Assembly (NCBI GenBank): GCA_019693395.1
Contig: JAAMXP010005639.1
Coordinates: forward strand, 1 to 12,476
DNA: 12,476 bases
Reading direction: 5' to 3'
From: Ettlia oleoabundans
Taxonomy: Eukaryota > Chlorophyta > Chlorophyceae > Chlamydomonadales
Shown: in pieces, positions 1 to 9,254 of the stretch
Position numbering within the stretch: the first letter of the stretch is position 1
Layout: every line of letters starts with the position of its first letter
The notes under the pieces: generated by a model
What the model was told of the DNA's origin: nothing
The model's database searches: none
Seen by the model: the letters and a program-made list of their open reading frames with translations, nothing else
Made by a program: the position numbers and the translations under genes

Positions 1-30
1 CGAAAGCGCCCTGATCCCCACCATTGCCAG

Positions 31-197
31 ATACCCCTGAGGTGTATCTGGTGAGGCAGCACAGCTATGCGCGGGCCTACACAGACTACATGGTTTCGCA
101 AGGAAGTGCAAGCAAGTGCAAAGGCGAGCCGTGGCGGGTGCTGATGGCGGAAGCAACAGCTAGCTCCCAACAGGCGGATGAAGATGAGTGGACACAG
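31..197 (+). other. Exon-like open frame on the plus strand inside a CAS intron
   Basis: A plus-strand stretch reads as 55 codons without a stop ([20 protein letters not shown] onward, ending in DEDEWTQ). It is preceded by a CTGAT branch-point-like site and a TTGCCAG acceptor at 24-30, and followed by a CAG|GTAGGG donor at 197/198. Codon choice is coding-like (GAG, CTG, GTG, GCC). I do not recognise the protein. It lies opposite the cyclase gene, in the intron that starts at 290, where a further minus-strand cyclase exon might have been expected. It could be chance, a nested gene, or evidence that the cyclase is interrupted beyond exon 6. Confidence 0.3.
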
Positions 198-290
198 GTA
201 GGGCTCGTCGTTGCTTGCGGAGGATAGACACAGACACAAACACCCTTCACTCACAACCACACAAGCATTCGTGTCGGCGCGCACACCCAC

Positions 291-2673
291 CTCGTAATGT
301 ATGTGCTTCATGCATTCCTTGAGCGACGCCTTGCGCAGGCGTGAGCCCACGAGCAGGGGCTCTGCCTGGTACAGCGTCCACCACAGCACATCCTGGATGA
401 GCGGGTGCGGGTAGTACAGGTCCTCAGCCGCACACTGGTTCCTGCATCGTCGAAAGAGCCAAAGGAGGAAGGACACTAGAGAAAGGTTGGTGGCGGTAGT
501 GGAGGGGGCAAAAAGCGTGTTGTAGGAGGGAATGTGAGGGTCGGTGCGTGAGCCAAGGTACATGGTACGGCAGGCAGTGGTACAGCACGCAGTGCCTGCT
601 GTTGGTGCCAGGTTTCCGTGTGTGGCGCGGCGCACGAGCATGACAGGCACCCTCACCACCCCCACGCCTTGACCCTTGCCCTGCCGCCATTCGCTCCACA
701 CAGGCATGCGCACCTGGCCTTGTTCCAGTCTATGCTGTCGTAGGGCAGGGGGTAGAGCTCCTGCTGCAGCGCCTGGGTGAGGGGGGTGGGTCGGCAGGTG
801 CCCCGCACGCCATACACGTAGCTCATCGGCAGGTAAACCTGACAATGAAGGGGGCGAGGTGGGGTGGGGTGGATTGAGTGTGGGCAATTTCTGTCAGTAA
901 CAGCTCGATCTGGCAGCTGCCGGGCTCTACTCATAAGCTGTTAAAAGCCTGCGGGCAGCCGGACAAGTAGCCCTCTGCATGCAACTCCCAGGAGCAAAAC
1001 GCCCCACCACCCACCCACCCCATCCACATCAAAACACCCTGTTCTTCAGCTACCACTCAACCGGTCTCACCCACCATGCGGCAGTGGCACCAAAAGCGCC
1101 CCGGGTGCAGCCAGCCTATGCCCGTCCATGCGCTGTAGGGCAGCAGCCACATCTCTGGTGGCATGGGGTTCAGCCCCCGCCAGCTGTACACCCCCAGCAC
1201 TGCCAGCCAGAACTTGCCCCAGCTGGTGATGTGGTGGGCACCCCCTCGCTCGTGGATCTGCACACACAGACATGGAAAGAGACACAGATGGAGCCGAGGC
1301 ACACATACCATGCATGGAAAAGTGTAGTGGCGCGAGCCGGCTTGCACACTACTCTGCACGCGTGCAACCATACACGAGCCGAGTGTACAGCGCAAACTCA
1401 CGGTGTCAGCAAAGCAAGCATGGGGCAGCAGGCAGGCAGGTGAGCAGAGAGGCAGGCGCGTTTGAATTGCGATGGGGCACGCATGATATACCCGTGTTTG
1501 TTTGTTTCTGCATGCACCTGACACTTCCTGCCCTGTTGCACGAGTTGCAACCTGAGGCAAGAGCAGTGCCATCAGCCACCAGCCGTGCGGCATGTCCAGC
1601 ACCATTCAAGCCCACAGCAGCCCCCTCACCCATGCACGAGCCTCCTGCATCGCCTTGTCATCAGGCCCCACCCCCAGGATGCGCAGCGTGACATAGCTCA
1701 GAGCCGTGCCAAACATGGTGCTGGTGCCCTCTATGTGAAGCCCGAAGCCGCCGTCTGCATTCTGGTGATTGCGAAGGTACCGCACCATCTCAACCTTGTG
1801 GTGGGGGCTGCAATTGGCGGCAGCAGGGTGGAGCGAAATGAGGAGGTGGTGGTGGTGACATGCGGCTGATGGTGGGGAGCACGTGCTGGCGGGCGGTTTG
1901 GGAGGCTGGCTGTTGGTTACTGTGAGGCTTGGAAGCAGCAGTGGCCTGCCGGCTGCTGCTGGGCGCCAGCGATGTCTGCAGTGGATCAATTCTTCATCCT
2001 GTCACTCCCTGCTGTTGGCGGGCCATGCACAAACCAGCCAGGCACATGCACCTAGCTGTAGCCCAGCACCCAGGCGTGCGCACCTCAGGACTGTATCCAG
2101 CACACCGGTGGTGTACAGCGTGATGATCATGCCGGGCATGAGGAACATGGGGCCCCCATAGTCGCCTGGCCAGTGCCCGTCCTCAGCCTGTAGCCCCTCG
2201 TAAAACGAGATGCCATTGCGCAGCGCTGCCGTTACGGTGTCTGGTGACGGCACGCTATTTGCCGCAGCCAGCCCAGACTTGTCCACTGGGAAGGGCCCTT
2301 TGCCACGTTGTCCCTCGCATTGCAACCTGCATCAGGAGATTGTAAGGGTAGATGTGACGGAGTGAGAAGAGGGTGGCATCCTTGTGCCGCGGTAGGTGGC
2401 AGGCGGGCGGGCGGGAAGCGCCGCGGAGCGGCAACTTGCAGTGCAACAGACCTTTTAAAATCAGGCAATTCCTTACCTCAAGAGCTCGTCTGCGCTATGC
2501 TTCTGCTGCAGCCTGTTCTCCGCAAACTTGCGGCGAAGCTCTTCCACCCGGGCCCGCTCTTCCGGGGTGCCCGCATCGGGATCGTACACCCACACCTGGC
2601 GCCCTATATTGCCATTTAAGCTGCGCAGCAGCGGGTGTCCATCACTGTCCCAGGCCGTCTTAAACCTCCACAT
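291..2673 (-). CDS. CAS1: Cycloartenol synthase (oxidosqualene cyclase), 5' six exons, partial
   Basis: Cyclises 2,3-oxidosqualene to cycloartenol, the first committed step of sterol synthesis in plants and green algae; family members are monotopic ER-membrane enzymes. Exons (minus): 2477-2673, 2084-2326, 1630-1807, 1075-1257, 714-838, 291-441. All junctions are GT-AG and keep phase, giving 359 codons, about 47% of a usual ~760-residue enzyme. Landmarks in order: N-terminus [61 protein letters not shown]-type repeat [43 protein letters not shown] then [37 protein letters not shown]. The ATG at 2673 is chosen because the N-terminus matches the family's. The catalytic DCTAE region and the residues separating cycloartenol from lanosterol synthase lie outside the window, so product specificity is inferred from the algal context. 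Oddity: about five extra residues before HPGRFWCH. Confidence 0.93.
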
Positions 2674-3011
2674 CTGCTAGAGCCGGGCTTCAGGAAGCCC
2701 GTCACTGCCTGTGTACCGTTGTCGAAGCTGTTCTGGCACGAATCAATCGCCGACCAGTCGAGCAGAGGAGCCGGGCTGTTGCAGTTGACCAGGCTGGCGG
2801 CACCGTCCCGCTGCTAGACTCTGGCACAAGCACTGACTTGCTGAGCGCTTGGCAGTAACTTGATTGCGTTACAAGCTCATAGTCTTGATAATACTTGGCG
2901 GTTATACTGATTGCACATTGAAGTGGCCAAAGCATAATGCAAGTCTGCTGAACTTTGCACTATGCAAGTCCTTGCAGCTGGCAGTTGGTTGCTCGGCAAA
3001 GCACAGCCGCG
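2674..3011. other. Intergenic: RPAP3-like 3' flank and CAS upstream region
   Basis: This stretch lies between the stop of the RPAP3-like gene and the start of the cyclase, both on the minus strand, so it should hold the former's 3' UTR and the latter's promoter and 5' UTR. It is more AT-rich than its surroundings around 2850-2960. An open frame exists here on the minus strand (2702-2935) but has no family resemblance and no coding-like codon choice. I see no clear core promoter element. Confidence 0.6.
2869..2873 (-). terminator. Candidate TGTAA polyadenylation signal of the RPAP3-like gene
   Basis: The minus strand reads TGTAA, the pentamer commonly used as a poly(A) signal in green algae, about 139 bases after the stop codon at 3012. 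The spacing is suitable, but a pentamer occurs by chance roughly once per kilobase per strand, so this is only suggestive. Confidence 0.3.
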
Positions 3012-5410
3012 TCACAGCTTGAACTTGCTGCGCAATGCCGCTAATTTGTCAGCCGAACCACTGTCCGCTGCTGTCAGCTGCGCCTGCGCCACGTCCCAAG
3101 CTGCCTTGAGCTCTGCTTTCTGACGCGCCGGCAGGCTGAGCAGGTTGACATCAAAGCGCTGCACCCCGGTCAACGTTTCAAGAAGCGCCACGGCAGCCGC
3201 AGGCCGCTGCAGCAGCCCCGGGCCCAGCAGAGCCAAAGCCGCCGCCGCCAGCAGGCCGGGTGTGAGCGCCTGCTTGAGCAGGAGCGGCAGCTGCGCAGGC
3301 TGGAGGGTGAGCAGGTAGGCGGCCTGCTGCTGCGCGTCGCCCTTGAACCCTTTCCATGCCTTTTCAAAGTCCACACCTGCAATCGCACAAGCGTAACAAG
3401 AGTCCAGGTCGTGAAAAGCAGCCTGCCAAAGGCAGGCAAGAGTAATCTTCACAACCCAGGGCACCACAGGCATGTGGCATGAGCAGCTGCCGTGCAACAC
3501 ATGAAGCACACAAACACAAACCTGTACGAGGCGCCCGCACCACAGGGGCGACCCTTATCGCCGCAGTTGTCACCCGTGGCGGCTGCACTGCTGGGGCTGG
3601 AGGTGCCGGCACAGCCACTGCCTGTGCATCTGCGGCTTTGATTCCGCCAGCCAGCACATCCGTGGCTTTGACAGCTGGGAGTTCAGCCCTTGCCGGCGGC
3701 GGTCCTGCAGGTTGCCAGTGCTGATCTTCATCCATGGGCTGTGGCTGTGGGACCTCTGCGCCTGTACTCGCAGCCTGCTGCTGTGCAGGCTCATTGCCAG
3801 GCGGCCGGCCGTGAGAGCTGCCTGGTTGCTCCAGCTGCATGCCACAGACCTCTTCCATTGCCTGTTGCTGCTGTGGCAGCGGCGCTGCTGGTGGCTCTGC
3901 CAAGTCTGGCATGCTTTCCTCACCGTCATCACCATCTAGCATCTGGATGGATGCAGCAGGCGTGATTGGCGCCAACTGCTGCTCCGGCACCACTCCTGAG
4001 AGCTGCCCCTGGGGCTGAATGCCTGACGCAATCCCAGCTGCCACAGCCTCCACCGTGGGTCTGCGCACACTAGACACCTTGATGAGCACATCCCCATCCT
4101 CCCCTGCAGCCCCTGCTTCTGCGTCACCGGCTGCAGCCGGCTCCGACTCCGCCTTTGTAACAGCCGCTGCACTCGGTTCTACTGCTGCAGCACCGCCTCC
4201 GCCAGCTCCCGCCAGCTTGGATGGTACTGGAGCCACCTGCAGAGGCAGCTCCTCCCTGCGGCTGGGGGGCTGCAAGCCCTGCTGATGCAGCAGCTGGCGC
4301 ACCCAGTCTGCCCGGTCAGCTGCCGCCTGCTTGTTGTTCGGCTCCAGCCGCAGCACCGCCTCCACATCTTCCACCGCCCCCAGCAAGTTGCCCAGCTGCC
4401 GCCGCGCGATTGCCCTGCAAGGGGAAGCAGCACATCACCCGCCCTTGGCTAGAGCTGAAGCACCAATATAGTGAATACTGGACGGCTTAATAACGATCGA
4501 TGATCAACTGCTGATTCCAATGCTAACCCCCAATCCCAAGTGTTGCGACATGCCAAGGCTCCCCTCAGCAGCGACCCTCCCGCCGCAACAGCCCATGAGC
4601 ACCCATTACTGACCAACCAACCGCATGCAGCCGGGCGGCAAGCTGTTGGTCTCACCTGCGCTGGTAGGCTTTGACGTACATTGGGTCAAGCTTGAGCGCC
4701 TCGCTGCAGTCCTCCTCCGACAACTCATGCTGACCCAGCTTCAGGCGGGCCATGGCGCGGTTGGCGAATGCCAGGCAGCTGGTGTGCACCTCCAGGCTGG
4801 CTGTGTAGGCCTCGATTGCTTGACGGTACCGTCCGTGCTTGAAGTGCTCGTTCCCCGCGTCCTTCCAGCTTTCGGCTGTTGCGGGGGCTGGCCTCTCGCG
4901 AACACCGCCTGCAGCCTCCGGTGTGGAGCTGTCGTCAGCTGCTGCCACTAGTGGGCTGGGGCCCACCGTCACCGTCACATGTGCCTTCGGAATAGCCATG
5001 GGTTGAGTGGAACCGCCATAGCCGGAGCTGCTACTGCTGCGCCGCACTTTCTCACTGCCGCTGCTGGCCCCATTGACTGCCCCGCCAGAGTGGTGGCCCT
5101 CATCCTCCTCCTCAGCCAAAGCTGCATCCACATCAAACTTATCCCATTTGTTCCTGTAGTTGTCATACGTGTGAGCCGCGGGGTGCCGTGCTGTGTTGTT
5201 CTCAGGTTGTTGCTGCTGTGTGCTGCCTGTCGCGGCATTTTGACCGGCGGCGCCGGATGCGGGTGGTGCTGCTTCGGCTGCCAGCCCCTTGCTCGCCGCC
5301 TTCTTCTTAGCATCTTTGCTCCAGTTGAACAGCTCGCGGGTGAGCTGCTGTAGCTCACCCGCCGACAGCCTGGCGGCGTGCTGGGCGTCAAAGCTGCCAT
5401 CGTGCGCCAT
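3012..5410 (-). CDS. RPAP3: RPAP3-like TPR co-chaperone (R2TP complex)
   Basis: RPAP3-type proteins bind HSP90/HSP70 through TPRs and PIH1D1/RUVBL1-2 to form R2TP, which assembles RNA polymerases, snoRNPs and PIKK kinases, acting mainly in the cytoplasm. Exons (minus): 4656-5410, 3522-4414, 3012-3376; frame-keeping GT-AG introns of 241 and 145 bases; 670 residues, close to human RPAP3. N-terminal helix ELQQLTRELFNWSKDAKKKA (19-38) matches the RPAP3 N-terminus; an acidic YDNYRNKWDKFDVDAALAEEEDE follows (82-104). TPRs cover about 179-290 (WKDAGNEHFKHGRYRQAIEAY; AFANRAMARLKLGQHELSEEDC; RRQLGNLLGAVEDVEAVLRLEP). Residues about 290-548 are a low-complexity Ala/Pro/Gln linker. Residues 550-670 fit the RPAP3 C-terminal domain: DFEKAWKGFKGD, a Leu/Ala-rich helical core, and LTGVQRFDVNLLSLPARQK. 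The start at 5410 is the first in-frame ATG; the upstream extension has only a GTG. The head-to-head neighbour is the PsbP-domain gene. SPAG1-like is the main alternative name. Confidence 0.86.
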
Positions 5411-5625
5411 CACCGCTGGCGACTGCTGGAGTACAACAAGGCACACTGCACTGCGTTACCAAGCCGTTTATCCGCGGTTCAGAAGCGCCAATTGGCCCCT
5501 TGGGTGTTCTCGCGAAGAAGTACAGGCACCGCAATACACTTGGGCTGTTATCTTCTGACCCCGCCAATCGGCATTGTGCCTCACCCCCAACGCTTCCAAT
5601 GATATCCTTTGCTACAGGTGGAGAC
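5411..5625. promoter_or_regulatory. Short bidirectional promoter region with paired CCAAT-type boxes
   Basis: Only about 215 bases (188 if the upstream ATG at 5599 is used) separate the start codons of two divergent genes, the RPAP3-like gene (minus) and the PsbP-domain gene (plus). Two similar near-palindromic boxes lie within: CGCCAATTGG at 5486-5495 and CGCCAATCGG at 5562-5571, 76 bases apart. CCAAT reads on one strand and ATTGG on the other in the first box, so it could serve either direction. The shared promoter role is inferred from position and motif; no TATA box was evident. Confidence 0.45.
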
Positions 5626-7288
5626 ATGACCGCGTTCCTCCAATATCCCACCTGCTGCCGACCGCAGCAGCGGTGCTTGCAGCTGCCCTGCCGGGCCGAG
5701 CAGACATCACGCGGCTATCAAAGACAACCTCAACCCGTCAGCAGGCGGCGCAGCACCTTGGGAGCCGTGCTCCTCCTTCCCGCGGCAGCGGCACTGGCGG
5801 CAGCACGGCCTGCCGCCGCAGACGAACCAGCAGCAACACCTGCAGCGGAGTCGGAAGCTGTGGCCCCTTCTCTAGATGTTGTTAGCTGGCCACAATGGGT
5901 GGACCGCAATTTCAGCTTCAGCTACCCACCCGGCTTCAAGGAGGTGCTCGACTTGTCGTATGCGGCGCCGCCCAAGCCACGAGCAGGAGTAGGCAAGCCT
6001 GCCTAGCTGTGCTGGTGCCTTCGGCTCAGTGCATCCAGCAGCTGCTGATGTGTGCGCATTGCGCATTGATTCAGCAATTCCCCGCTCAACGGCAGCATCA
6101 CCTTGAAGCAAACAGCTGATTGTATTTCCACAGCATTCCATCCCACCACCTCTTCTACATGCTGCCACGGTGGCACATCGCTACCCCTTTTGCCAAATCT
6201 GATTGCTTCCCCGGGCTGCTCATACCCTCGGTCGGAACAGTACGGCTCAATTTTGCCACGCTTTCCCTCAGCTGTGGTGCTGTTGGATCACCAACCTTGT
6301 GATCCTGCGTGCTCCACCCCGCCCCATACTTGCAGACCAGGTAGCGGAGAACCCACTCAAAGCTGAGGTGCGCAGCGAGGGCGGCGACCAGCGCATCAAT
6401 GTTGTGGTCAGGCAGGCCACTAGCATCAAGCGCACCCTCTTCCAAGTCACCGGTGAGTGCCGGGCTGGAAAGTGTGGATCACTGCAAGACGCAGTAGAAG
6501 AAGCGGACACAAGCCGCGGGGCTAGGGCACTGCTGCTGAGCAGGGGCCAGCAAGCGGCGGCACAACCTGGCACCGCCAGCGCGCTGGGTCAAGGCATTGG
6601 AGGAGACGAGCATGACGGGGGCTGTTCCTCAGCCAGGGCCCACCACGCGTGCATCCACTGGCAGTGCAAGTCTCGTGCACAGCGCATGTGGATTCATCTG
6701 CACAAGCGGACGATAACCTCAACTTTGTACACCTCATCCTGCAGATATTTCCCAGTTGGGGGACGTGCGTCAGGTGGCCAAGCTGCTGCTACCGCCTGGG
6801 GCGGTGGTGGCCGCTGTGTCAACCACCGCTGTGGCACAGCCGCCCAAGGAAACAGGTACCGTGCTTGGAACGCTTGAACGAGACCCAGTCAACTACTACA
6901 GGTGTGGTGCTGGCACAGGTTGGGAGCGGCCACCAGGATTGATAAGACAGCCCTGAATGCCTGAAAGCATGCTGCACCGCAATGCTGGCTGTTGGGCAGC
7001 CAGCGTTGAATGGTCCGATTGCAGTGCCTGTCATGCTGCATCGGCGCCTGCAACATTGCACGTTTAGAACCTTTTTAGCAATTGCAACCCCCTGCTTCCA
7101 CGTTTTGCCCACTTCCTTGCAGTTATGACGTGGTGCTGCCAGGCACCACACGTGTGCAGCTGACGGCGGCAGCGCAGCTAGGGCGGGTATACGTGTTGGC
7201 GGCCTCAGCTCCCGACAGCCAGTGGCAGCAGGCGGGGCCGCTCCTTAAGGAGGCGGCGCTGAGCTTTCGCTTGCGGTACAAAGTCTGA
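5626..7288 (+). CDS. PsbP-domain thylakoid lumen protein
   Basis: Lumenal PsbP-family proteins serve as photosystem II extrinsic subunits or as assembly and stability factors of PSII, PSI or NDH. Exons: 5626-5988, 6341-6452, 6745-6901, 7123-7288; phases agree across all three introns (352, 292, 221 bases), giving 265 residues. Residues 1-39 look like a chloroplast transit peptide. A twin-arginine lumen signal follows: SRRRSTLGAVLLLPAAAALA (39-58), with an A-A-A cleavage site at 63-65 before DEP. The PsbP domain begins at NFSFSYPPGFKEV (95-107) and continues through ENPLKAEVRS, INVVVRQA, TLFQVTDISQLGDVRQVAKL, ERDPVNYYSYDV, and ends SQWQQAGPLLKEAALSFRLR with the family's final Phe-containing strand. 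The start is ambiguous: an in-frame ATG at 5599 would add nine residues; 5626 has a purine at -3. Two acceptors five bases apart (AG ending 6335 or 6340) precede exon 2; only the second keeps frame. It resembles PPD/PPL paralogues more than canonical PsbP, but the subclass is unresolved. Confidence 0.87.
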
Positions 7289-7510
7289 GCTACTCTAGCA
7301 GCGCAGGCAGCCCAAGTCTCGATCGTGCTATTTGCGATGATAAGTTACATCAATTGCACAAAGCTTATCGTTATCCTTGCGACTGTTCGCAAAAGTTGGT
7401 GGGCTGATGTCCGGTAACACATTGGCAGGTTCATGCAGATGAAGGGTCTGCAAGGAAGGTTTGGACGAGCAGTGCATAATGCACATCCGTCCTTCTCACT
7501 TTCTTAGGTC
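7096..7510 (+). repeat. Source copy of a direct segmental duplication (PsbP exon 4 and 3' flank)
   Basis: This covers the end of PsbP intron 3, exon 4 and about 220 bases of 3' flank. It resembles 9255-9665 in the same orientation. Matching blocks in order include the acceptor tract, GTGCAGCTG near 7155, the shared block CAGCCAGTGGCAGCAGGCGG, then in the flank CAGGCAG/CAAGTC near 7304, a TTACATCAATTGCACA-like block near 7345, and a GGTCTGCAAGGAAGG-like block near 7445. Similarity was judged by eye. Confidence 0.55.
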
Positions 7511-7986
7511 CCCTCCCCACCTCCTACTCATATACATCCACACCAACCCCTACGTGCGGAAAACTCAGTTGACAGCCAGTGGCTGCCAGGAGCACAGCTC
7601 CTGCTGCCGTTCCACATCCACTCGTATCCTACCAAGAGTCGAGCAGGTTCAGCCTCATACGCTACTTGACAACCAGGCGTCCACCGGAAAGGGGTGGTTG
7701 GGCTGCAGCTGCCACTCTTTGCCAAAAGTTGATCAAGTACTGCAAGCATGTGTCTGTGACACAGAAATATTGTACGTCATTTGCAGTGGCAAAGGGAGGT
7801 ATGAGCAGGTGTAAATGGAGGTACGGAATGTTTTGAGGTAGGCAAGCACATTTGAGAGTTGGACAGCAACGGGTTGTGAGACGATGAGGGTAGAACACTT
7901 AAAAGACGGAGCCGCCTCTGGTATGCTTGAACAGAAGGACACAACAGACAGGGGCACATGGGCGTGTTCAACCCAGTGTACCAACT
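7289..7986. other. Convergent intergenic region between PsbP-domain and membrane-protein genes
   Basis: No gene is supported in this 698-base stretch, which should hold the 3' UTRs of two convergent genes. TGTAA pentamers occur at 7810-7814 (plus) and 7345-7349 (minus). If used, the transcripts would overlap, but both sit more than 500 bases from their stop codons, so chance is at least as likely. Bases 7289-7510 have a degraded counterpart at about 9420-9665. A further short fragment resembling PsbP exon 4 lies around 7549-7605. Confidence 0.5.
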
Positions 7987-8494
7987 CTACAGGTACATGT
8001 CCTTGATGATAATGGCGAGGAAGCCCAGTGACGACGCCGCTCCAAAATAGGCATAATATGCCAATCAGGAAATTGCAGGGCACAAACACAAATGTGAAGA
8101 AAGCCACAAATATGACGAACCAGCGCTGCGGATACTCCTTTGGCTTGAGAAAGCTCCAGAACTTATGCGCCTTTGGCTGCTTGTCACTGCCTTGCCCTGC
8201 CGCTTCATGGGTAGGTGGTAGTGAGCGTGGAGCATGGAAGGAAAGCTCTCCAGGCGGCTGTGGCAGGTACCGGCCGCCGCTGCTGCTGTGCTCAAAGGAC
8301 GCCTGAATCAAGCCGTGGTGCCTTGCAGGTATTGCATAGAACGCAGCGCGGTGTGCTCAGGACAAACGCCGCAACCGGATTGCTAACAAAGGCTTGGTTG
8401 CATGGCTGAGCCCCCCTCCTGCCGGGTAGGGGTGCCCCAGCCGCTCACCAGTCCACAACTCAGCCCGCTTCGCATACCAGTGCACGCCACCCAT
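7987..8494 (-). CDS. Small two-helix membrane protein, unrecognised, with an apparent frameshift
   Basis: Two exons on the minus strand are proposed: 8449-8494 and 7987-8355, joined in phase 1 (donor G|GTGAGC, acceptor CTGAG). The product would begin MGGVHWYAKRAELWT, continue AHRAAFYAIPARHHGL, pass a Ser/Pro-rich polar stretch, then KFWSFLKPKEYPQRW and a membrane helix (FVIFVAFFTFVFVPCNFLI). A second helix, YYAYFGAASSLGFLAIII, ending KDMYL-stop at 7987, is in a frame displaced by one base; its codons are strongly G/C-ending, whereas the uninterrupted frame runs into rare codons and a tail without any visible pattern, ending at 7733. With one base removed near 8050-8056 the protein would be about 137 residues. 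I do not recognise the family. Upstream coding exons or a 5' UTR exon (donor CCG|GTAAGC at 8579/8580) cannot be excluded. It could be a sequencing error, a recent pseudogene, or a programmed shift. Confidence 0.5.
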
Positions 8495-9254
8495 GTATCT
8501 CAGCTTCACACAACGAAGATGAGACCATGGGCAGCGCTACCTGCCCAATGAGCCCCAAACAGGGCAAGGTTGTGCTTACCGGAGTTCACGCTGGGTGTGC
8601 GCCGTGGGGGCAGCATGCTGGCAAACAGTGACCTGAGCATGACGGGCGACTGCCTGCCGGAGTCGAGAACATGCAGCACGTCACTTGCGTTATCCCCGCA
8701 CGCGTCCTTAGCAGCGCTACCGGTGTGCACGGGATGGGCTGATTCTGAAAGAAGCGGAGAAGGCTGACAAGCAGGTGACCTTTCCGGCTCGGAGGGTATA
8801 TTGTCGGTTGGCGAATATAGCAAGCGTAGGATAACGAGGGCGGGTCAGATTGATGCAGCAGACACGCTGGCAGCGCACAGGGCTCCCGCCTTCCCACCGC
8901 CCGCTGCAATGCCCCACCAGCTCCACTTTAGGTGCTGCTGCCGTTCTGCTGGGTGCTCCCATCTTGCAACCTCTGCAACAACCAGGCACAGTTGTTGTTG
9001 TGCCTGCCTGCAACAAAAACCAGCCAGTCCGGATATTAGGGCTGCACGCTGCAAGTCAGCAGGGCTTTAGCTTCAAACACCGGCTACTGTTTGCCTTTGC
9101 CCAGCCAGCATGGCACAGCAATGTGCATTCTCATTCCATTTAGTTGCATTACATCAAATTTCACCTCATTTCACTGCATTGCATGCTGTGCCAGTCTAAA
9201 CTTGCGGTACCAGCCACAAAGCTGCAGTAAACCTGTTTACAAACTTCTTCTAGA
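8495..9254. other. Upstream region of the small membrane-protein gene; no assured gene
   Basis: This contains a possible non-coding or coding first exon ending at 8580 on the minus strand (donor CCG|GTAAGC), which could splice to an acceptor GAG ending at 8499, just before the ATG at 8494. The open frame ending there has no ATG until 8640 and its phase does not join the downstream frame. Bases about 9125-9190 are AT-richer with recurring CATT/CATTTCA words. No transposon ends or RNA genes were seen. Confidence 0.4.

Noticed and set aside
979..1691. Overlapping plus-strand open frames of 139 and 154 codons opposite the cyclase gene
   Set aside because: They run across well-supported minus-strand cyclase exons and introns, are His/Pro/Thr-rich and have no family resemblance; they are antisense shadows of GC-rich coding sequence.
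2402..2415. GGCG-type microrepeat in the first cyclase intron
   Set aside because: A short slippage repeat in GC-rich intron, with nothing to suggest function.
2902..2906. TATAA on the minus strand upstream of the cyclase
   Set aside because: It is about 230 bases before the start codon in an AT-richer stretch, with no supporting initiator; a chance pentamer is likelier.
3364..3521. Extension of the second RPAP3-like exon to an in-frame stop
   Set aside because: A phase-1 GT donor at 3521 and a CAG acceptor ending at 3377 join cleanly to the conserved C-terminal domain; the extension has Cys-rich, intron-like content.
5411..5446. Upstream extension of the RPAP3-like protein to 5446
   Set aside because: It would start with GTG; the ATG at 5410 has a good context and is the first in frame.
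8506..8823. Minus-strand frame with Ser/Pro-rich product ending at a GTAAGC donor
   Set aside because: There is no ATG until 8640 and its phase-1 end does not join either available acceptor in the membrane-protein frame. It may be a 5' UTR exon, so it is noted but not called as coding.
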